Notes: generated by a model from the letters alone, not told the origin. A stretch of DNA of 64,000 bases from Caulobacter sp. 32-67-35 (GCA_002280875.1 NCEV01000003.1:1-64000), one strand, 5' to 3'; shown: positions 1 through 10,000, counted from the first letter of the stretch. A program made the numbers and translations.

Positions 1-44
1 AGGCACAGGCCGACCAAGGTTCCAAGGATGACGGGTCTTGGCAT
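1..44 (-). CDS. 5' end of an unidentified exported or membrane protein (partial)
   Basis: Only the first 14 codons lie in the window; they read MPRPVILGTLVGLC and run off the left edge. The stretch is hydrophobic and resembles the start of a signal peptide or membrane anchor. An ATG at 44-42 on the minus strand has a TGGAG ribosome-binding site about 9 bases upstream. An ECF-like promoter pointing at it lies at 83-108. It is divergent from the DUF305 gene and probably in the same sigma regulon. The product cannot be named from this fragment. Confidence 0.45.
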   Translation of the reverse strand, partial: MPRPVILGTLVGLC

Positions 45-82
45 GGTGCGAACTCCAGCGGTCGGGATCGACCTGAACCGTT

Positions 83-108
83 AGACGCCCGCCACCGACG
101 ATTATTCC
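83..108 (-). promoter_or_regulatory. ECF-type promoter driving the leftward gene
   Basis: On the minus strand a GGAATAATCG box (108-99) is followed by GCGTCT (88-83). The GGAAT to CGTCT spacer is 16 bases, the layout of extracytoplasmic-function sigma promoters. The same two boxes occur in opposite orientation at 144-170. The predicted start lies roughly 35 bases before the ATG at 44. Recognition by the sigma factor encoded at 2108 is inferred. Confidence 0.6.
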
Positions 109-143
109 GAGCGCGCGTTTTTTTCGTCGCCGTCGATGTCGCG

Positions 144-170
144 GGAATAATCGGCGTCTTGAGAGCGTCT
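144..170 (+). promoter_or_regulatory. ECF-type promoter of the DUF305/sigma operon
   Basis: GGAATAATCG at 144-153 and GCGTCT at 165-170 give a 17-base spacer between GGAAT and CGTCT. The promoter mirrors the divergent copy at 83-108. It lies about 40 bases before the DUF305 start and ahead of a run of genes that ends with an ECF sigma/anti-sigma pair. This suggests positive autoregulation. Confidence 0.6.
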
Positions 171-213
171 CACGATCGAGGCGCTTGATCGTCTCGCCGT
201 CCGGAGACCTTCC

Positions 214-639
214 ATGTCCTTGCGTCAAACGCCCTCGAAACGCTTGGGAGGATGGTCCCTGGCCCTCGCCGCAGCGCTGGCCGCCACGCCGCTGGCGGCC
301 AGCACGCCGCACAGCGAGTTCATGAGCGCCAATGATGCGGCCATGATCAAGATGATGGCGGATATGGACATCAAGCCCTCAGGCGACGTGGACCGCGACT
401 TCGTGAACATGATGATCCCCCACCATCAGGGCGGCATCGACATGGCCATCGCCCAGCTGCGCTATGGCAAGAACGAGCAGCTGCGCCGGCTGGCCCAGGA
501 GATCATCGTCGCCCAGCAGCAGGAGATCGCGGCCATGCGCCTGGCCGTGGGCCAGCCTCTGCCGCCCTCCAGTCCCTCGCCGACGACGCCAGCGCGTCAC
601 GGCTCGACGAGCGCTGCGCACCATGGCCACGAGCACTGA
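214..639 (+). CDS. DUF305 domain protein, exported
   Basis: A 141-residue protein with a Sec-type signal peptide (basic start, hydrophobic stretch about 16-28, AAS cleavage region). The mature part carries the DUF305 signature MMIPHHQGGIDMA around residue 66, a Met/His-rich motif seen in a ferritin-like four-helix family often linked with metal, especially copper, handling. The C-terminus is proline-rich and ends in a His cluster (HGSTSAAHHGHEH), consistent with metal binding. A GGAG ribosome site precedes the ATG. It is the first gene after the ECF-like promoter and is followed one base later by the beta-propeller gene. Domain call firm; metal role inferred. Confidence 0.85.
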   Translation: MSLRQTPSKRLGGWSLALAAALAATPLAASTPHSEFMSANDAAMIKMMADMDIKPSGDVDRDFVNMMIPHHQGGIDMAIAQLRYGKNEQLRRLAQEIIVAQQQEIAAMRLAVGQPLPPSSPSPTTPARHGSTSAAHHGHEH

Positions 640-640
640 G

Positions 641-2086
641 ATGAAGATCGCCCTCCTGCTGAGCTCGGCCCTGACGCTCTTGGCCGTCATTCCCGCAACC
701 GCCGGTCAGCCGCCCAGGCCCGCGCGCGACCCGGACATCGCCATCTCGCATCGCGATCGCGTCTATGCCGCCGAGCAGTTCTCCAACACCGTCTCGGTCA
801 CCGATCCCGTCGACAACCGTCTCCTGGGCTTCATCAAGCTGGGCGATCCGGCGCCGGGCAATCTCAGTCCGCTCTACAGGGGCCAACTGCTCGTCCACGG
901 CCTTGGCGCCTCGCCCGACGGCAAGACCCTGACCGTGGTGTCGATCGGCTCGAACGCCGTCACCTTCATCGACACGGCCACCAACACCGTCAAGCACACC
1001 ACCTATGTCGGACGCTCGCCCCACGAGGCGTTCTTCACGCCGGACGGCAAGGAGGTTTGGGTGACGGTGCGGGGCGAAAACTACATCTCGGTGATCGACG
1101 CGCAGACCTATGCCGAGACCGCCCGGATCGTCACGCCCGCCGGCCCCGGCATGACGATCTTCTCGCCGGACGGTCGCTACGGCTATGTGTGCTCGTCATT
1201 CAATCCCGAGACCGTCGTCATCGAGGTCGCCACCCGCAAGATCGTCGGACGCGTCCCGCAACCAAGTCCCTTCTGTCCCAACATCGCCGCGACGCCGGAC
1301 GGCGCGCAGGTGTGGTTCACGCTGAAGGACGTCGGCAAGGCCGTAGCCTTCGACGCCCGTCCGCCGTTCAAGGTGCTAAAGACCTTGGACATCGGCCCGA
1401 TCACCAACCACGTGAACTTCGTCCGCACCGCCAAGGGTCAGTTCGCCTACATCACCGTCGGGGGCAAGAACGAGGTGCAGGTGTTTCGAACCGACGATTT
1501 CACCCAGGTCGCGACCATCCCCGTCGGCAAGCTGCCGCATGGCCTGTGGCCCTCGGGGGACGGCGCGCGGATCTATGTCGGGCTGGAGAACGCCGACGCG
1601 CTCGCCGTGATCGATACGGCGACCAACAAGGTCGTCGCCAAAGTGTCGATCGGCCAGGCTCCGCAGGCGCTGAGCTACGTGCGCAACGCGGTTCGCGAAG
1701 GTCCCGGAACGCAGAACCTGCAGTCGCTCGGCAAGGGCGGCGCCAGCGCGCATCTGGTGTTGGGTCCCATCGGCGGCGGCGGCGAGGAACCCACCAGCGT
1801 GAGCCTGTTCGACCAGGGGCTGCTGCAGGTGCTGCAGGCGTCGGTCACGGGCCTGACGCCCAAGCAAGCCTATGTCCTGGCCCTGGCGCGGCAGGCTGAC
1901 GGCTCTGGCCCGCTCGAGCCGCTGGCCAGCTTCATGACCAATCCGGCCGGCGCGGCGATCGTCAATACGATCGGGCCCATCCGCCAGGTCGTGCAGGCAG
2001 CGAGCACGACAGACAGGCGCTATCTGGTGATCGCGCCAGGAACCGCCGACCAGTTCGGCACGCCCGTTCAGGTTCAGGCCCGCTAG
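641..2086 (+). CDS. exported YVTN/YncE-like beta-propeller protein
   Basis: A 481-residue periplasmic protein. The start at 641 is chosen because it gives a clean signal peptide (MKIALLLSSALTLLAV then an ATAGQ cleavage region) and begins one base after the DUF305 stop; an upstream in-frame ATG at 623 would overlap that gene. Repeated blades such as ASPDGKTLTVV, FTPDGKEVWVTV, FSPDGRYGYV and PSGDGARIYVGL, each followed by a VIDTATN-type strand, identify a seven-bladed YVTN propeller. The final 130 residues or so fall outside the blades. Such proteins are usually scaffolds or metal-site proteins; no enzyme activity can be assigned. Probably co-transcribed with DUF305 and the sigma factor. Confidence 0.82.
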   Translation: MKIALLLSSALTLLAVIPATAGQPPRPARDPDIAISHRDRVYAAEQFSNTVSVTDPVDNRLLGFIKLGDPAPGNLSPLYRGQLLVHGLGASPDGKTLTVVSIGSNAVTFIDTATNTVKHTTYVGRSPHEAFFTPDGKEVWVTVRGENYISVIDAQTYAETARIVTPAGPGMTIFSPDGRYGYVCSSFNPETVVIEVATRKIVGRVPQPSPFCPNIAATPDGAQVWFTLKDVGKAVAFDARPPFKVLKTLDIGPITNHVNFVRTAKGQFAYITVGGKNEVQVFRTDDFTQVATIPVGKLPHGLWPSGDGARIYVGLENADALAVIDTATNKVVAKVSIGQAPQALSYVRNAVREGPGTQNLQSLGKGGASAHLVLGPIGGGGEEPTSVSLFDQGLLQVLQASVTGLTPKQAYVLALARQADGSGPLEPLASFMTNPAGAAIVNTIGPIRQVVQAASTTDRRYLVIAPGTADQFGTPVQVQAR

Positions 2087-2107
2087 GGCGCGACCCGGAG
2101 ACCCGCC

Positions 2108-2635
2108 GTGGACGACATGATCCGCCTGATCGAACCCTCAATCCCGAGCCTGCGACGCTATGCGCGCGCGCTGGTCCGGGACGCCGCCGAGGCTGACGAC
2201 CTCGTGCAGGACTGCCTGGAACGGGCGATAGGCCGCTGGAGCCAGCGCAAGGAGGCCAGCGACGCGCGCAGTTGGCTCTTCTCGATCCTGCACAATCTGG
2301 CGATCAGCCGTTGGCGCCGTCTGGGCCGTCGCGGGCGAGAAGTGTCGTTGGACGAGCTCAACGAGGCGGATCTGGCCGAGCGCGCCACCCAGCAGGACAG
2401 CGTGAACCAGAGCGACATCCTCAGGTCCCTCGCGGCCTTGCCGCAGGAGTACCGCTCGGTGCTCCTGTTGGTCGGGGTCGAGGACCTCTCCTACGCCCAG
2501 GCCGCCAAGGTGCTGGACGTGCCGATCGGCACGGTGATGTCGCGGCTGTCGCGCGGTCGCGCGCGCCTTGCCCAGATCATGGCCAATGGTTCGGCCACCC
2601 AAGTTCAAACGCCCCATCTGCGGAGGATCAAATGA
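2108..2635 (+). CDS. ECF RNA polymerase sigma factor
   Basis: A 175-residue group IV sigma-70 protein. Region 2 spans roughly residues 10-75 (RRYARALVRDAAEADDLVQD, then a WLFSILHNLAISRWRR core-binding and -10 segment). Region 4 spans about 105-160, with LPQEYRSVLLLVGVEDLSYAQAA and the helix-turn-helix DVPIGTVMSRLSRGRARL that reads the -35 box. It overlaps the next gene by four bases (ATGA), the usual coupling of sigma and anti-sigma. The two GGAATAATCG/GCGTCT promoters upstream are its most obvious targets, making the locus self-activating. No inducing signal is visible, but the Met/His-rich DUF305 product suggests metal or oxidative envelope stress. Confidence 0.93.
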   Translation: MDDMIRLIEPSIPSLRRYARALVRDAAEADDLVQDCLERAIGRWSQRKEASDARSWLFSILHNLAISRWRRLGRRGREVSLDELNEADLAERATQQDSVNQSDILRSLAALPQEYRSVLLLVGVEDLSYAQAAKVLDVPIGTVMSRLSRGRARLAQIMANGSATQVQTPHLRRIK

Positions 2636-3408
2636 GCGCCCCGCGCCCCATCAGCGAAGACGACCTGCAGGCTTATGTCGACGAGGCTCTCTCCACGACG
2701 CGTCGCGAGGAGGTGGAGGCCTATCTCGACGCACACCCCGAAGAAGCCAAGAGGATCGGGGGCTTCGTCGCCGATCGCGCCGCCTTGCGCGCCGCCCTGG
2801 GCGCGATCGCCGAGGCGCCGATCCCGTCGGAGCTAGGCTTGCGCGCCTTGATCGAGGCTCGTCGCACGCGTCAGGCCTACTGGCGGCCCGCGATCGCCGC
2901 GGCGGCCGTACTGATGATCGGCGGACTGGCCGGATGGACGGCCAGGGGCGTTGTTACCCCGCCGATCAACGGGGTTGGCGCCCTGTCGCGCGAGGCGGCC
3001 GACAACTACCGGGTCTATGCTTCGGACGTTCATCGCCCCGTCGAGATCGGCTCCGCCCAAAAGGCCGAGCTGGTGCGTTGGGTCTCCAACCGTGTCAGCA
3101 GCTCGGTCGAGGTGCCCGATCTCCAGGCGGCGGGTTATCGCTTCATCGGCGGCCGCCTCGTCTCCACGCCGCACGGCCCGGCGGCCCTGTTCATCTATGA
3201 CGACGCCCAAGGCCTCAGGCTGGCAGTGATGGTCCGCCCCATGCGGGTGGAGAAAAACACCGCCATGTCCGAACACGCAGAGGACGGGCTTAGCGGCGTC
3301 TCCTGGGCTACGGATGGGATCGGCTACAGCTTGGTGGGCCCGACGCCCTCGGCGGAGCTCCACCCCCTTGCCGACGATGTCCGACGCCAAGTCGAGCGCC
3401 ATATGTGA
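2632..3408 (+). CDS. transmembrane anti-sigma factor
   Basis: 258 residues. The start at 2632 overlaps the sigma stop as ATGA. The N-terminal cytoplasmic domain (about 1-75) has the anti-sigma pattern [10 protein letters not shown]...[10 protein letters not shown] without the HxxxCxxC zinc motif. A single membrane helix follows at about 85-107 ([16 protein letters not shown]). The remaining roughly 150 residues are predicted periplasmic. The layout fits a membrane-bound inhibitor that holds the upstream ECF sigma until an envelope signal is sensed. The call relies on position, topology and the N-terminal motif; the sensory domain is not recognised. Confidence 0.88.
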   Translation: MSAPRPISEDDLQAYVDEALSTTRREEVEAYLDAHPEEAKRIGGFVADRAALRAALGAIAEAPIPSELGLRALIEARRTRQAYWRPAIAAAAVLMIGGLAGWTARGVVTPPINGVGALSREAADNYRVYASDVHRPVEIGSAQKAELVRWVSNRVSSSVEVPDLQAAGYRFIGGRLVSTPHGPAALFIYDDAQGLRLAVMVRPMRVEKNTAMSEHAEDGLSGVSWATDGIGYSLVGPTPSAELHPLADDVRRQVERHM

Positions 3409-3487
3409 CGCAGCGAACTCGTACGAGCATCCACAGCCACTAGGTCAAGACCGGCAAACCGCCAGTCGACCGCAGAGGATATTTTCC

Positions 3488-4483
3488 ATGAACAACAATG
3501 CGTTAGATGGCCCGCACGCCTCGCGTCGCGGCGTCCTTGCCACGGGTCTGAGTCTGGCGGCAATCAGCGTCGCGCCGTCGCTCATCCCCGCCCTTCCCGC
3601 CTCGGCCCAGGCCGCCCCTTCCCAAGCCACGAAAGGATCTTCCACCATGAGCAGCGGTTTCGTCAGCGCCCAGGACGGCGTCCAGATCTTCTACAAGGAC
3701 TGGGGTCCCAAGAGCGCCCAGCCGATCGTGTTTCACCATGGCTGGCCGCTGTCGTCGGACGACTGGGACGCCCAGATGATGTTCTTCCTGCTCAAGGGCT
3801 ATCGCGTCATCGCCCATGACCGCCGCGGCCATGGCCGCTCGACCCAGACCGACACCGGCAACGAAATGGACACCTACGCCGCCGACGTCATCGCCTTGGC
3901 CAACCATCTGGACCTCAAGAACGCCTTCCACGTCGGCCACTCGACCGGCGGCGGCGAGGCCATCCACTACGCCGCCCGCGCCAAGCCGGGCCGGGTGAGC
4001 AAGGTCGTGCTGGTCGGCGCGGTGCCGCCGATCATGCTGAAGACCCCGGCCAATCCCGGCGGACTGCCCATGGAAGTGTTCGACGGCTTCCGCGCCGACC
4101 TGGTCGCCAACCGCGCCCAGTTCTTCCGCGACATCCCCGAAGGCCCGTTCTTCGGTTTCAACCGTCCGGGCGCCAAGGTCAGCCAGGGCCTGATCGACAA
4201 CTGGTGGCGCCAAGGCATGGAAGGCGGCGCCAAGGCCCACTACGACTGCATCAAGGCCTTCTCGGAAACCGACTTCACCGACGACCTCAAGAAGGTCGAT
4301 ATCCCGGTCCTGATCATGCACGGCGAGGACGACCAGCTCGTCCCGATCGCCAACAGCGCTCATCTCGCCATCAAGCTGGTCAAGAAGGGCACGCTGAAGA
4401 CCTATCCTGGCCTGCCGCACGGCATGGCCTCCACCCACCCCGAGATCATCAACGCCGACCTGCTGGCGTTCTTCAAGGCCTAG
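3488..4483 (+). CDS. Tat-exported alpha/beta hydrolase, chloroperoxidase/arylesterase type
   Basis: 331 residues. The start at 3488 yields a twin-arginine signal peptide ([16 protein letters not shown], cleavage near SAQA), so the enzyme is probably periplasmic. The body is a classic alpha/beta hydrolase of the non-heme haloperoxidase/arylesterase group: oxyanion region [12 protein letters not shown], nucleophile elbow GHSTGGGEA, acid in [10 protein letters not shown], catalytic His in [11 protein letters not shown]. Such enzymes hydrolyse esters and can perform perhydrolysis. A second ATG at residue 54 (MSSGF) would give the cytoplasmic form. It follows the anti-sigma gene by 79 bases in the same direction and may belong to its stress regulon, although no ECF motif precedes it. 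Confidence 0.88.
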   Translation: MNNNALDGPHASRRGVLATGLSLAAISVAPSLIPALPASAQAAPSQATKGSSTMSSGFVSAQDGVQIFYKDWGPKSAQPIVFHHGWPLSSDDWDAQMMFFLLKGYRVIAHDRRGHGRSTQTDTGNEMDTYAADVIALANHLDLKNAFHVGHSTGGGEAIHYAARAKPGRVSKVVLVGAVPPIMLKTPANPGGLPMEVFDGFRADLVANRAQFFRDIPEGPFFGFNRPGAKVSQGLIDNWWRQGMEGGAKAHYDCIKAFSETDFTDDLKKVDIPVLIMHGEDDQLVPIANSAHLAIKLVKKGTLKTYPGLPHGMASTHPEIINADLLAFFKA

Positions 4484-4788
4484 GGATCGTTGGGGACCGT
4501 CGTCATGCGAGAAGCAAAGCAAGCCAATCGGCAGCGCCACGCCTCCGCGTGTGGCGGCGGTTCCTGGAGTTCCTTGGACATTGGTGTCCTGCGCCCCCAA
4601 GAGTTTTGGGACCGGCCTACGCCCCCACCGTGCGAAGAGCCCCGGCGAACGCCCAAGTTCGCGCCGGTCGGCGGCTTGGCGCTCATGCGAAGTTGAGTTT
4701 ACCTGACAGCCTGGCGTAGCCATGACACCGTTGGCTTGGAACCGTCGCGCGACAGTCGCCCGACGCCCCTGCATCCAAAGGCTACCCG
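4484..4788. other. gene-poor interval, no convincing feature
   Basis: About 305 bases between the hydrolase and the 50-aa gene. Short open frames on both strands lack ribosome sites and family resemblance. An imperfect inverted repeat (CCGGCGAAC with GTTCGCGCCGG, around 4642-4667) is the only structure noted. No clear promoter is visible for the small downstream gene. Confidence 0.4.
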
Positions 4789-4941
4789 ATGACCACCACG
4801 CCTCCCGAAGACACCACGCCCGAAATCGAAACCCCGCATGTCGCCAAGGTTGGCGTCAAAGACACCGGCCACAATGTCACCAGCGCGGCCGATGAGCCGA
4901 TCAATGGCCTGCTGGCCGACATCGCCGACGGCGACGTCTGA
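4789..4941 (+). CDS. 50-residue hypothetical protein
   Basis: A short acidic open frame beginning MTTTPPEDTTPEIETPHV and ending NGLLADIADGDV. It has no membrane segment or signal peptide and is rich in Thr, Pro, Asp and Glu, so it is probably disordered. Its codons are strongly GC3-biased like real genes here, and it fits neatly between flanking non-coding stretches. No family is recognised and the ribosome site is weak. Moderate confidence that it is a real gene. Confidence 0.45.
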   Translation: MTTTPPEDTTPEIETPHVAKVGVKDTGHNVTSAADEPINGLLADIADGDV

Positions 4942-5142
4942 TTCCTGCGCGCCGTCGCGGCCAGGGTCGTGACGGCGCCTCAAATCAACCCCCTTAGACC
5001 GCGATTGCCCATCCGGCCCCAGCGCCCTGGCGCCAGACGAGCGCTGCGCGGGGTCGCCCCGGATGCGAGGGGGACAGCGCTAGGGGGTCTTGCTACAGAC
5101 GGTGGGTTTTTGACGCCGCCTCCCAAGCCGCCGAGGTCTCGC

Positions 5143-5901
5143 ATGATCGCCCGCCGCCCGTTGCTGGCCGCCCCGCTCGCCGCCGCGTTCGCGCTGCTGG
5201 CGGGAGGCTGCGCCCCGGCGGCCGAGACCCGGGTCGCCGTCGCCGCCAATTTCACCGAACCCGCCAAGGCCCTGGCCAAAAGGTTCGAGGCCCGGACCGG
5301 CCACAAGCTCATTCTAAGCTTCGGATCCTCGGGTCAGTTCTACACCCAGATCGCCAACGGCGCGCCGTATGAGGTGTTCTTGTCGGCCGACGCCGAGCGG
5401 CCGGTCAAGGCCGAAGCCGAGGGTCTGGCGGTCGCCGGCACGCGCTTCACCTACGCCACCGGTCGGCTGGTGTTGTGGAGCCAGACGCCGGGCCTCGTGG
5501 ACGGTCAGGGCGCCGTGCTGTCCAGCGGCCGGTTCGAGAAGCTGGCCATCGCCGAGCCCAAATCCGCCCCCTACGGCCAGGCCGCCGTCGAGACCATGAC
5601 CCGGCTGAAGGTCCATGACGCCCTCAAGCCCCGGATCGTGCAGGGCGCCTCGATCACCCAGGCCTTCCAGTATGTGCGGACCGGCGCGGCGGAATTGGGC
5701 TTTGTGGCCCTGTCGCAGGTAATCAACGAGAAAGGCGGCTCGCGCTGGATTGTGCAGGCCGCCTGGCACACGCCGATCGACCAGCAGGCCGTGCTATTGA
5801 AGACTGGCGCCGGCAACCCCGCCGCCAGGGCCTTCCTGGCCTATCTGAAGAGCGCCGAGGCCAGGGCCATCATCCAGCGCTATGGCTATGAGGTTGGCTG
5901 A
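5143..5901 (+). CDS. modA: molybdate ABC transporter, periplasmic binding protein ModA
   Basis: 252 residues. The start at 5143 gives a signal peptide with a lipobox-like end (LLAGGCA). The mature start [20 protein letters not shown] and [32 protein letters not shown] are diagnostic of ModA-type oxyanion-binding proteins; the SSGQ loop and the later [14 protein letters not shown] and APYGQAA segments line the molybdate/tungstate site. It captures molybdate in the periplasm for the ModB permease, whose gene overlaps its 3' end by 20 bases. No molybdenum-cofactor riboswitch or ModE site was seen upstream. Confidence 0.93.
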   Translation: MIARRPLLAAPLAAAFALLAGGCAPAAETRVAVAANFTEPAKALAKRFEARTGHKLILSFGSSGQFYTQIANGAPYEVFLSADAERPVKAEAEGLAVAGTRFTYATGRLVLWSQTPGLVDGQGAVLSSGRFEKLAIAEPKSAPYGQAAVETMTRLKVHDALKPRIVQGASITQAFQYVRTGAAELGFVALSQVINEKGGSRWIVQAAWHTPIDQQAVLLKTGAGNPAARAFLAYLKSAEARAIIQRYGYEVG

Positions 5902-6568
5902 GCCGATGCTGGCGGTGCTGTGGCTGACGATCAAGCTGGCCGGGATCACCACGATCCTGCTGCTTGTGCTGGCCACGCCTCTGGCCTGGTGGCTGGCGCG
6001 GGGGACTTCGCGCTGGAAGCCCGTGGTTGGCGCCGTCGTCGCCCTGCCGATCGTGCTGCCGCCCACCGTGCTGGGCTTCTATCTGCTGATCGCGTTGGGA
6101 CCCGAAAGCCCGCTGATGGCGCCCCTGCAGGCCCTGGGCGTGCGCACCCTGGCCTTCACCTTCGAGGGCCTGGTGATCGGTTCGCTGATCTATTCCCTGC
6201 CCTTCGCGGTGCAGCCCCTGCGCAACGCCTTCATCGCCCTCGGCGACGAGCCCATGGAGGCCGCCGCCACGCTTGGCGCGTCATGGTGGGAGAGCTTCAC
6301 GCGCGTGGCCCTGCCCCTGGCCCTGCCCGGCTACGCCGTCGCCGCCATCCTGTCTTTCGCGCACACGGTCGGAGAGTTTGGCGTGGTGATGATGCTGGGC
6401 GGCGGCATCCCGGGCGAGACCCAGGTGCTGTCGGTCGAGATCTTCCAGCTGGTCGAGCAACTGCGCTGGAGCGAGGCGCATCAGCTGGCGGGCCTGCTGC
6501 TGGCGTTCGGGTTCCTGGTGACGCTGACGCTGCTGTTGATGGAGCGGCGGGCGACACGGACGGGCTGA
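5882..6568 (+). CDS. modB: molybdate ABC transporter permease ModB
   Basis: Up to 228 residues with five or more hydrophobic helices ([23 protein letters not shown], then [20 protein letters not shown] and others) and the permease EAA-type loop [25 protein letters not shown]. It forms the membrane channel of the ModABC importer. The first ATG (5882) overlaps modA by 20 bases; a later ATG at 5906 starts at [13 protein letters not shown], the typical family N-terminus, and is equally plausible. The expected ATPase gene modC does not follow: the next gene, five bases away, is convergent. The ATPase must be elsewhere or shared. Confidence 0.92.
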   Translation: MAMRLAEPMLAVLWLTIKLAGITTILLLVLATPLAWWLARGTSRWKPVVGAVVALPIVLPPTVLGFYLLIALGPESPLMAPLQALGVRTLAFTFEGLVIGSLIYSLPFAVQPLRNAFIALGDEPMEAAATLGASWWESFTRVALPLALPGYAVAAILSFAHTVGEFGVVMMLGGGIPGETQVLSVEIFQLVEQLRWSEAHQLAGLLLAFGFLVTLTLLLMERRATRTG

Positions 6569-6572
6569 TCGC

Positions 6573-7043
6573 CTAGTCCCGTCGCGCCGTCAGCGACAGC
6601 GCCAGCCCACGCGCCGCCAGGGCGACTTCGCTCCAGGTGGCCTCGAACCCGGCTTCATTGCCGTAATAGGGATCGGCGACCGCCCGGCCCTCCAGCCCTT
6701 CGGCGTGATCAAGCAGCAGACCCAGCTCCGCCGCCCCATCCACCGGACGCAGGGCGCGCAGCTTTTTCAGGTTGTCGTGATCCAGGGCCAGGATGTGGGT
6801 GAAGCGCCGGAAGTCGTCAGCTGTGACCTTGCGGGCTGCCTGCCGGCTGATGTCGACGCCATGGCGCAGAGCGGTGGCGATGGCCCGCCGATCGGGCGCG
6901 GACCCCACATGCCAGCCGCCCGTGCCGGCGGAGTCGATCAGCACATCCAGCCCCACCTCCCGCGCCTGGGCGCGAAAGGCCCCCTCGGCCAGGGGTGAGC
7001 GACAGATGTTACCCAGGCACACAAACAGAACGGCAGGCCGCAT
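6573..7043 (-). CDS. low-molecular-weight protein-tyrosine phosphatase
   Basis: 156 residues. The N-terminal FVCLGNICRSPLAEG contains the CX5RS phosphate-binding loop (Cys9, Arg15), and the C-terminal half has the general-acid motif DPYYG. Together they define a class II (LMW) protein-tyrosine phosphatase. The start ATG at 7043 shares one base with the stop of the upstream oxoprolinase reading frame (TGATG), indicating co-transcription with it. It ends five bases from modB in a convergent arrangement. Substrate unknown; relatives act on phosphotyrosine or arsenate, but no arsenic genes are nearby. Confidence 0.92.
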   Translation of the reverse strand: MRPAVLFVCLGNICRSPLAEGAFRAQAREVGLDVLIDSAGTGGWHVGSAPDRRAIATALRHGVDISRQAARKVTADDFRRFTHILALDHDNLKKLRALRPVDGAAELGLLLDHAEGLEGRAVADPYYGNEAGFEATWSEVALAARGLALSLTARRD

Positions 7044-10000
7044 CAGGCGGCGCCCCAGCCGCCGCCGCCCGGCGTCTCGATGATGATGGCGTCGCCGGCC
7101 GCGACCTCGACCAGATCGGTGGCGGCCATGGCCTGAACCGTTCCGCCGGCCCGCTCGACCCGCGCCCTGCCCAGCGCGCCCGGCGCGCCGCCCGCCAGCC
7201 CGAACGGCGGCACGCGGCGGCGGTTGGACAGCAGGGTGGCGGTCATCGGCTCGCGGAAGGCGATCTTCCGCACCACCCCGTCGCCACCGTGATGTTTCCC
7301 CGCCCCGCCCGAACCGCGCCGGATCGAAAAGGCTTCGACCAGCACCGGATAGCGGGTCTCCAGCACTTCCGGATCGGTCAGGCGGCTGTTGGTCATGTGG
7401 GTCTGGACCGCGTCGGTTCCGTCGAAGGTTGGCCCCGCGCCCGAGCCGCCGCAGATGGTCTCGTAATACTGGCGGCGCTGATCGCCGAAGGTAAAATTGT
7501 TCATCGTGCCCTGCGCGCCGGCCATGACGCCCAGAGCTCCATAGAGCGCATCCACGACAACTTGACTGGTCTCGACATTGCCGGCCACCACCGCCGCCGG
7601 ATAGCACGGCCGCAGCATCGAGCCCTCGGGAATGACCAGTTGCACGGGCCGCAGGCAGCCGTCGTTCATCGGGATCTCGTCATCGACCAGGGTGCGGAAC
7701 ACATACAGCGCCGCCGCCCGGCAGATCGAGGCCGGCGCGTTGAAGTTGGTCGGGACCTGATCGCTGGTGCCCGCGAAGTCCAGGCGGGCGGTGCGGGCCT
7801 TCTGGTCGACGGTAATCGCCACCTTCACCACCGAGCCGTCATCCAGTTCGTAGGCGAAAGCGCCGTCGCTCAGGGTGGCCAGCACCCGCCGGACGGCCTC
7901 CTCGGCATTGTCCTGCACGTGGGCCATATAGGCCTCGACCACGTCCTGGCCGAATTCGGCGACCGCGGGTCTCGGCTTCCAGAAACCGCCCGCCCTCGAC
8001 CAGCAGAAAGTTCTCGATCAGAACCCCCTCCTCCTCGACCGTGCGGCTGTTGGGCGGCATCGAGCCCGGCGTGATGCCCCCGATGTCGCCCTGGTGGCCT
8101 CGCGCGGCGACATAGAACAGCAGGGCGCGCCCCGCGTCGAACACCGGCATGACCACGGTGACGTCCGGCAGATGGGTGCCGCCCTTGTAGGGGGCGTTGA
8201 GCATGTAGACGTCGCCGGGCGTCATGCCGCGCCCATCGCCGTCGCGGGCCTCGCGGATGGCCCGCACGCTGTCGCCCATCGAGCCCAGATGCACCGGCAT
8301 GTGCGGCGCGTTGGCGATCAGGTTTCCGTCGCGGTCGAACAGGGCGCAGGAGAAGTCGAGCCGCTCCTTGATATTGACCGAATAGGCGGTGTTCTGCAGG
8401 GCGAAGCCCATCTCCTCGGCGACGGCCATGAAGAGGTTGTTGAACACCTCCAGCATCACCGGATCGGCCCGGGTCCCGATGGCGCGGCGGGTAGGGAGGG
8501 CTTCGATACGGTCGAGGATCAGGTTGAGGTGGGCATCGACGGTCGCGCGCCAGCCAGGTTCGACCACGGTGGTGCCAGTCGCCTCGCGGATTATGGCGGG
8601 GCCCTTGATTTCAGCGCCAACGGCCAGGGTCTCGCGGTCGAACACCGGCGTGGCGCGGACCTTTCCGGCCATGCGGACGTCAACGGTCGTCAGGGGCAAG
8701 GGATCACCAACGGCGCCAGAGCCGAAATCTGGTGCGCCTCCGGCATCCGAATGGCCGATAGCCTCCACCGACAACGTCTCGACCACCAGGGCCGTCGTTG
8801 GTGAGGTGAAGCCGAACCGCCTCTGGTGCATCTCTTCAAAAGCCGCGCGGACGCCGGCCTCGTTCGCCAGCGGCACGACCAGCGGCGTGTCGGTCCCGGC
8901 ATATTTGACGCGAAGGGTCGCCAGGGTCTCGATCGAGACCAACGGCACGGCCTGGGCGCGCAGCAAGGCCTCGGCCTCGACAGAGAGCACCCTTGCCTGC
9001 TCAGCCAGATCGGTCGCCTCCTCCAGCGTCTGCTCGACCGTCGCCTCGCGGATAAGACGCAGATCGGCCAGGCCCATTCCGTAGGCGGACAATACCCCGG
9101 CGAACGGATGGATCATCACCTTCGTCATGCCCAGAGCATCAGCCACCAGGCAGGCGTGCTGCCCGCCCGCCCCGCCGAAGCAGGCCAGCACATAGCGGGT
9201 GACGTCATAGCCGCGCTGGATCGAGATCTGCCGAACGGCCTTGGCCATGTTCTCGACGGCGATGGTCAGGAAGCCCTCGGCGATGGCCTCGGGGCTCATG
9301 GCCTCGCCGGTGGCGGTCAGGATGTCGGCGGCGAGCGCGTCGAACCCGCGCGTCACCGCCAGCGCATCCAGCGGCTGATCGGCATTGGGGCCGAACACCG
9401 CCGGGAAGAATTCCGGCCGCAGCTTACCCAGCCTGACGTTGCAGTCGGTGACCGTCAGCGGCCCGCCCCGGCGATAGGCGGCGGGACCTGGCACAGCGCC
9501 GGCCGACGCCGGTCCCACCCGCAGGCGCGCGCCGTCGAAGCTGCAGATCGAGCCGCCGCCGGCCGCCACGGTGTGGATGTTCATCATCGGCGCGCGCATC
9601 CGCACGCCGGCCACCACGGTCTCAAAGGCCCGTTCGTACGCGCCGGCATAGTGGCAGACGTCGGTCGAGGTGCCGCCCATGTCGAAGCCGATCACGCGGT
9701 CGAAGCCGGCTTGCGCCGCTGTCCGCGCCATGCCGACCACGCCGCCGGCGGGACCCGACAGAATGGCGTCCTTGCCCCGGAAGGCCCGCGCGTCGGTCAA
9801 ACCGCCGTTCGACTGCATGAACAGCAGGCGCGTGTCTTCACCCAGCTCGCCAGCCACCCGGTCGACATAGCGGCGCAGGATTGGCGACAGATAGGCGTCG
9901 ACCACCGTGGTGTCGCCCCGCCCGACCAGCTTCATCAGCGGGCTGACCTCGTGGCTGACCGAAACCTGGGTGAAGCCGATCTCGCGCGCGATGGCCGCGA

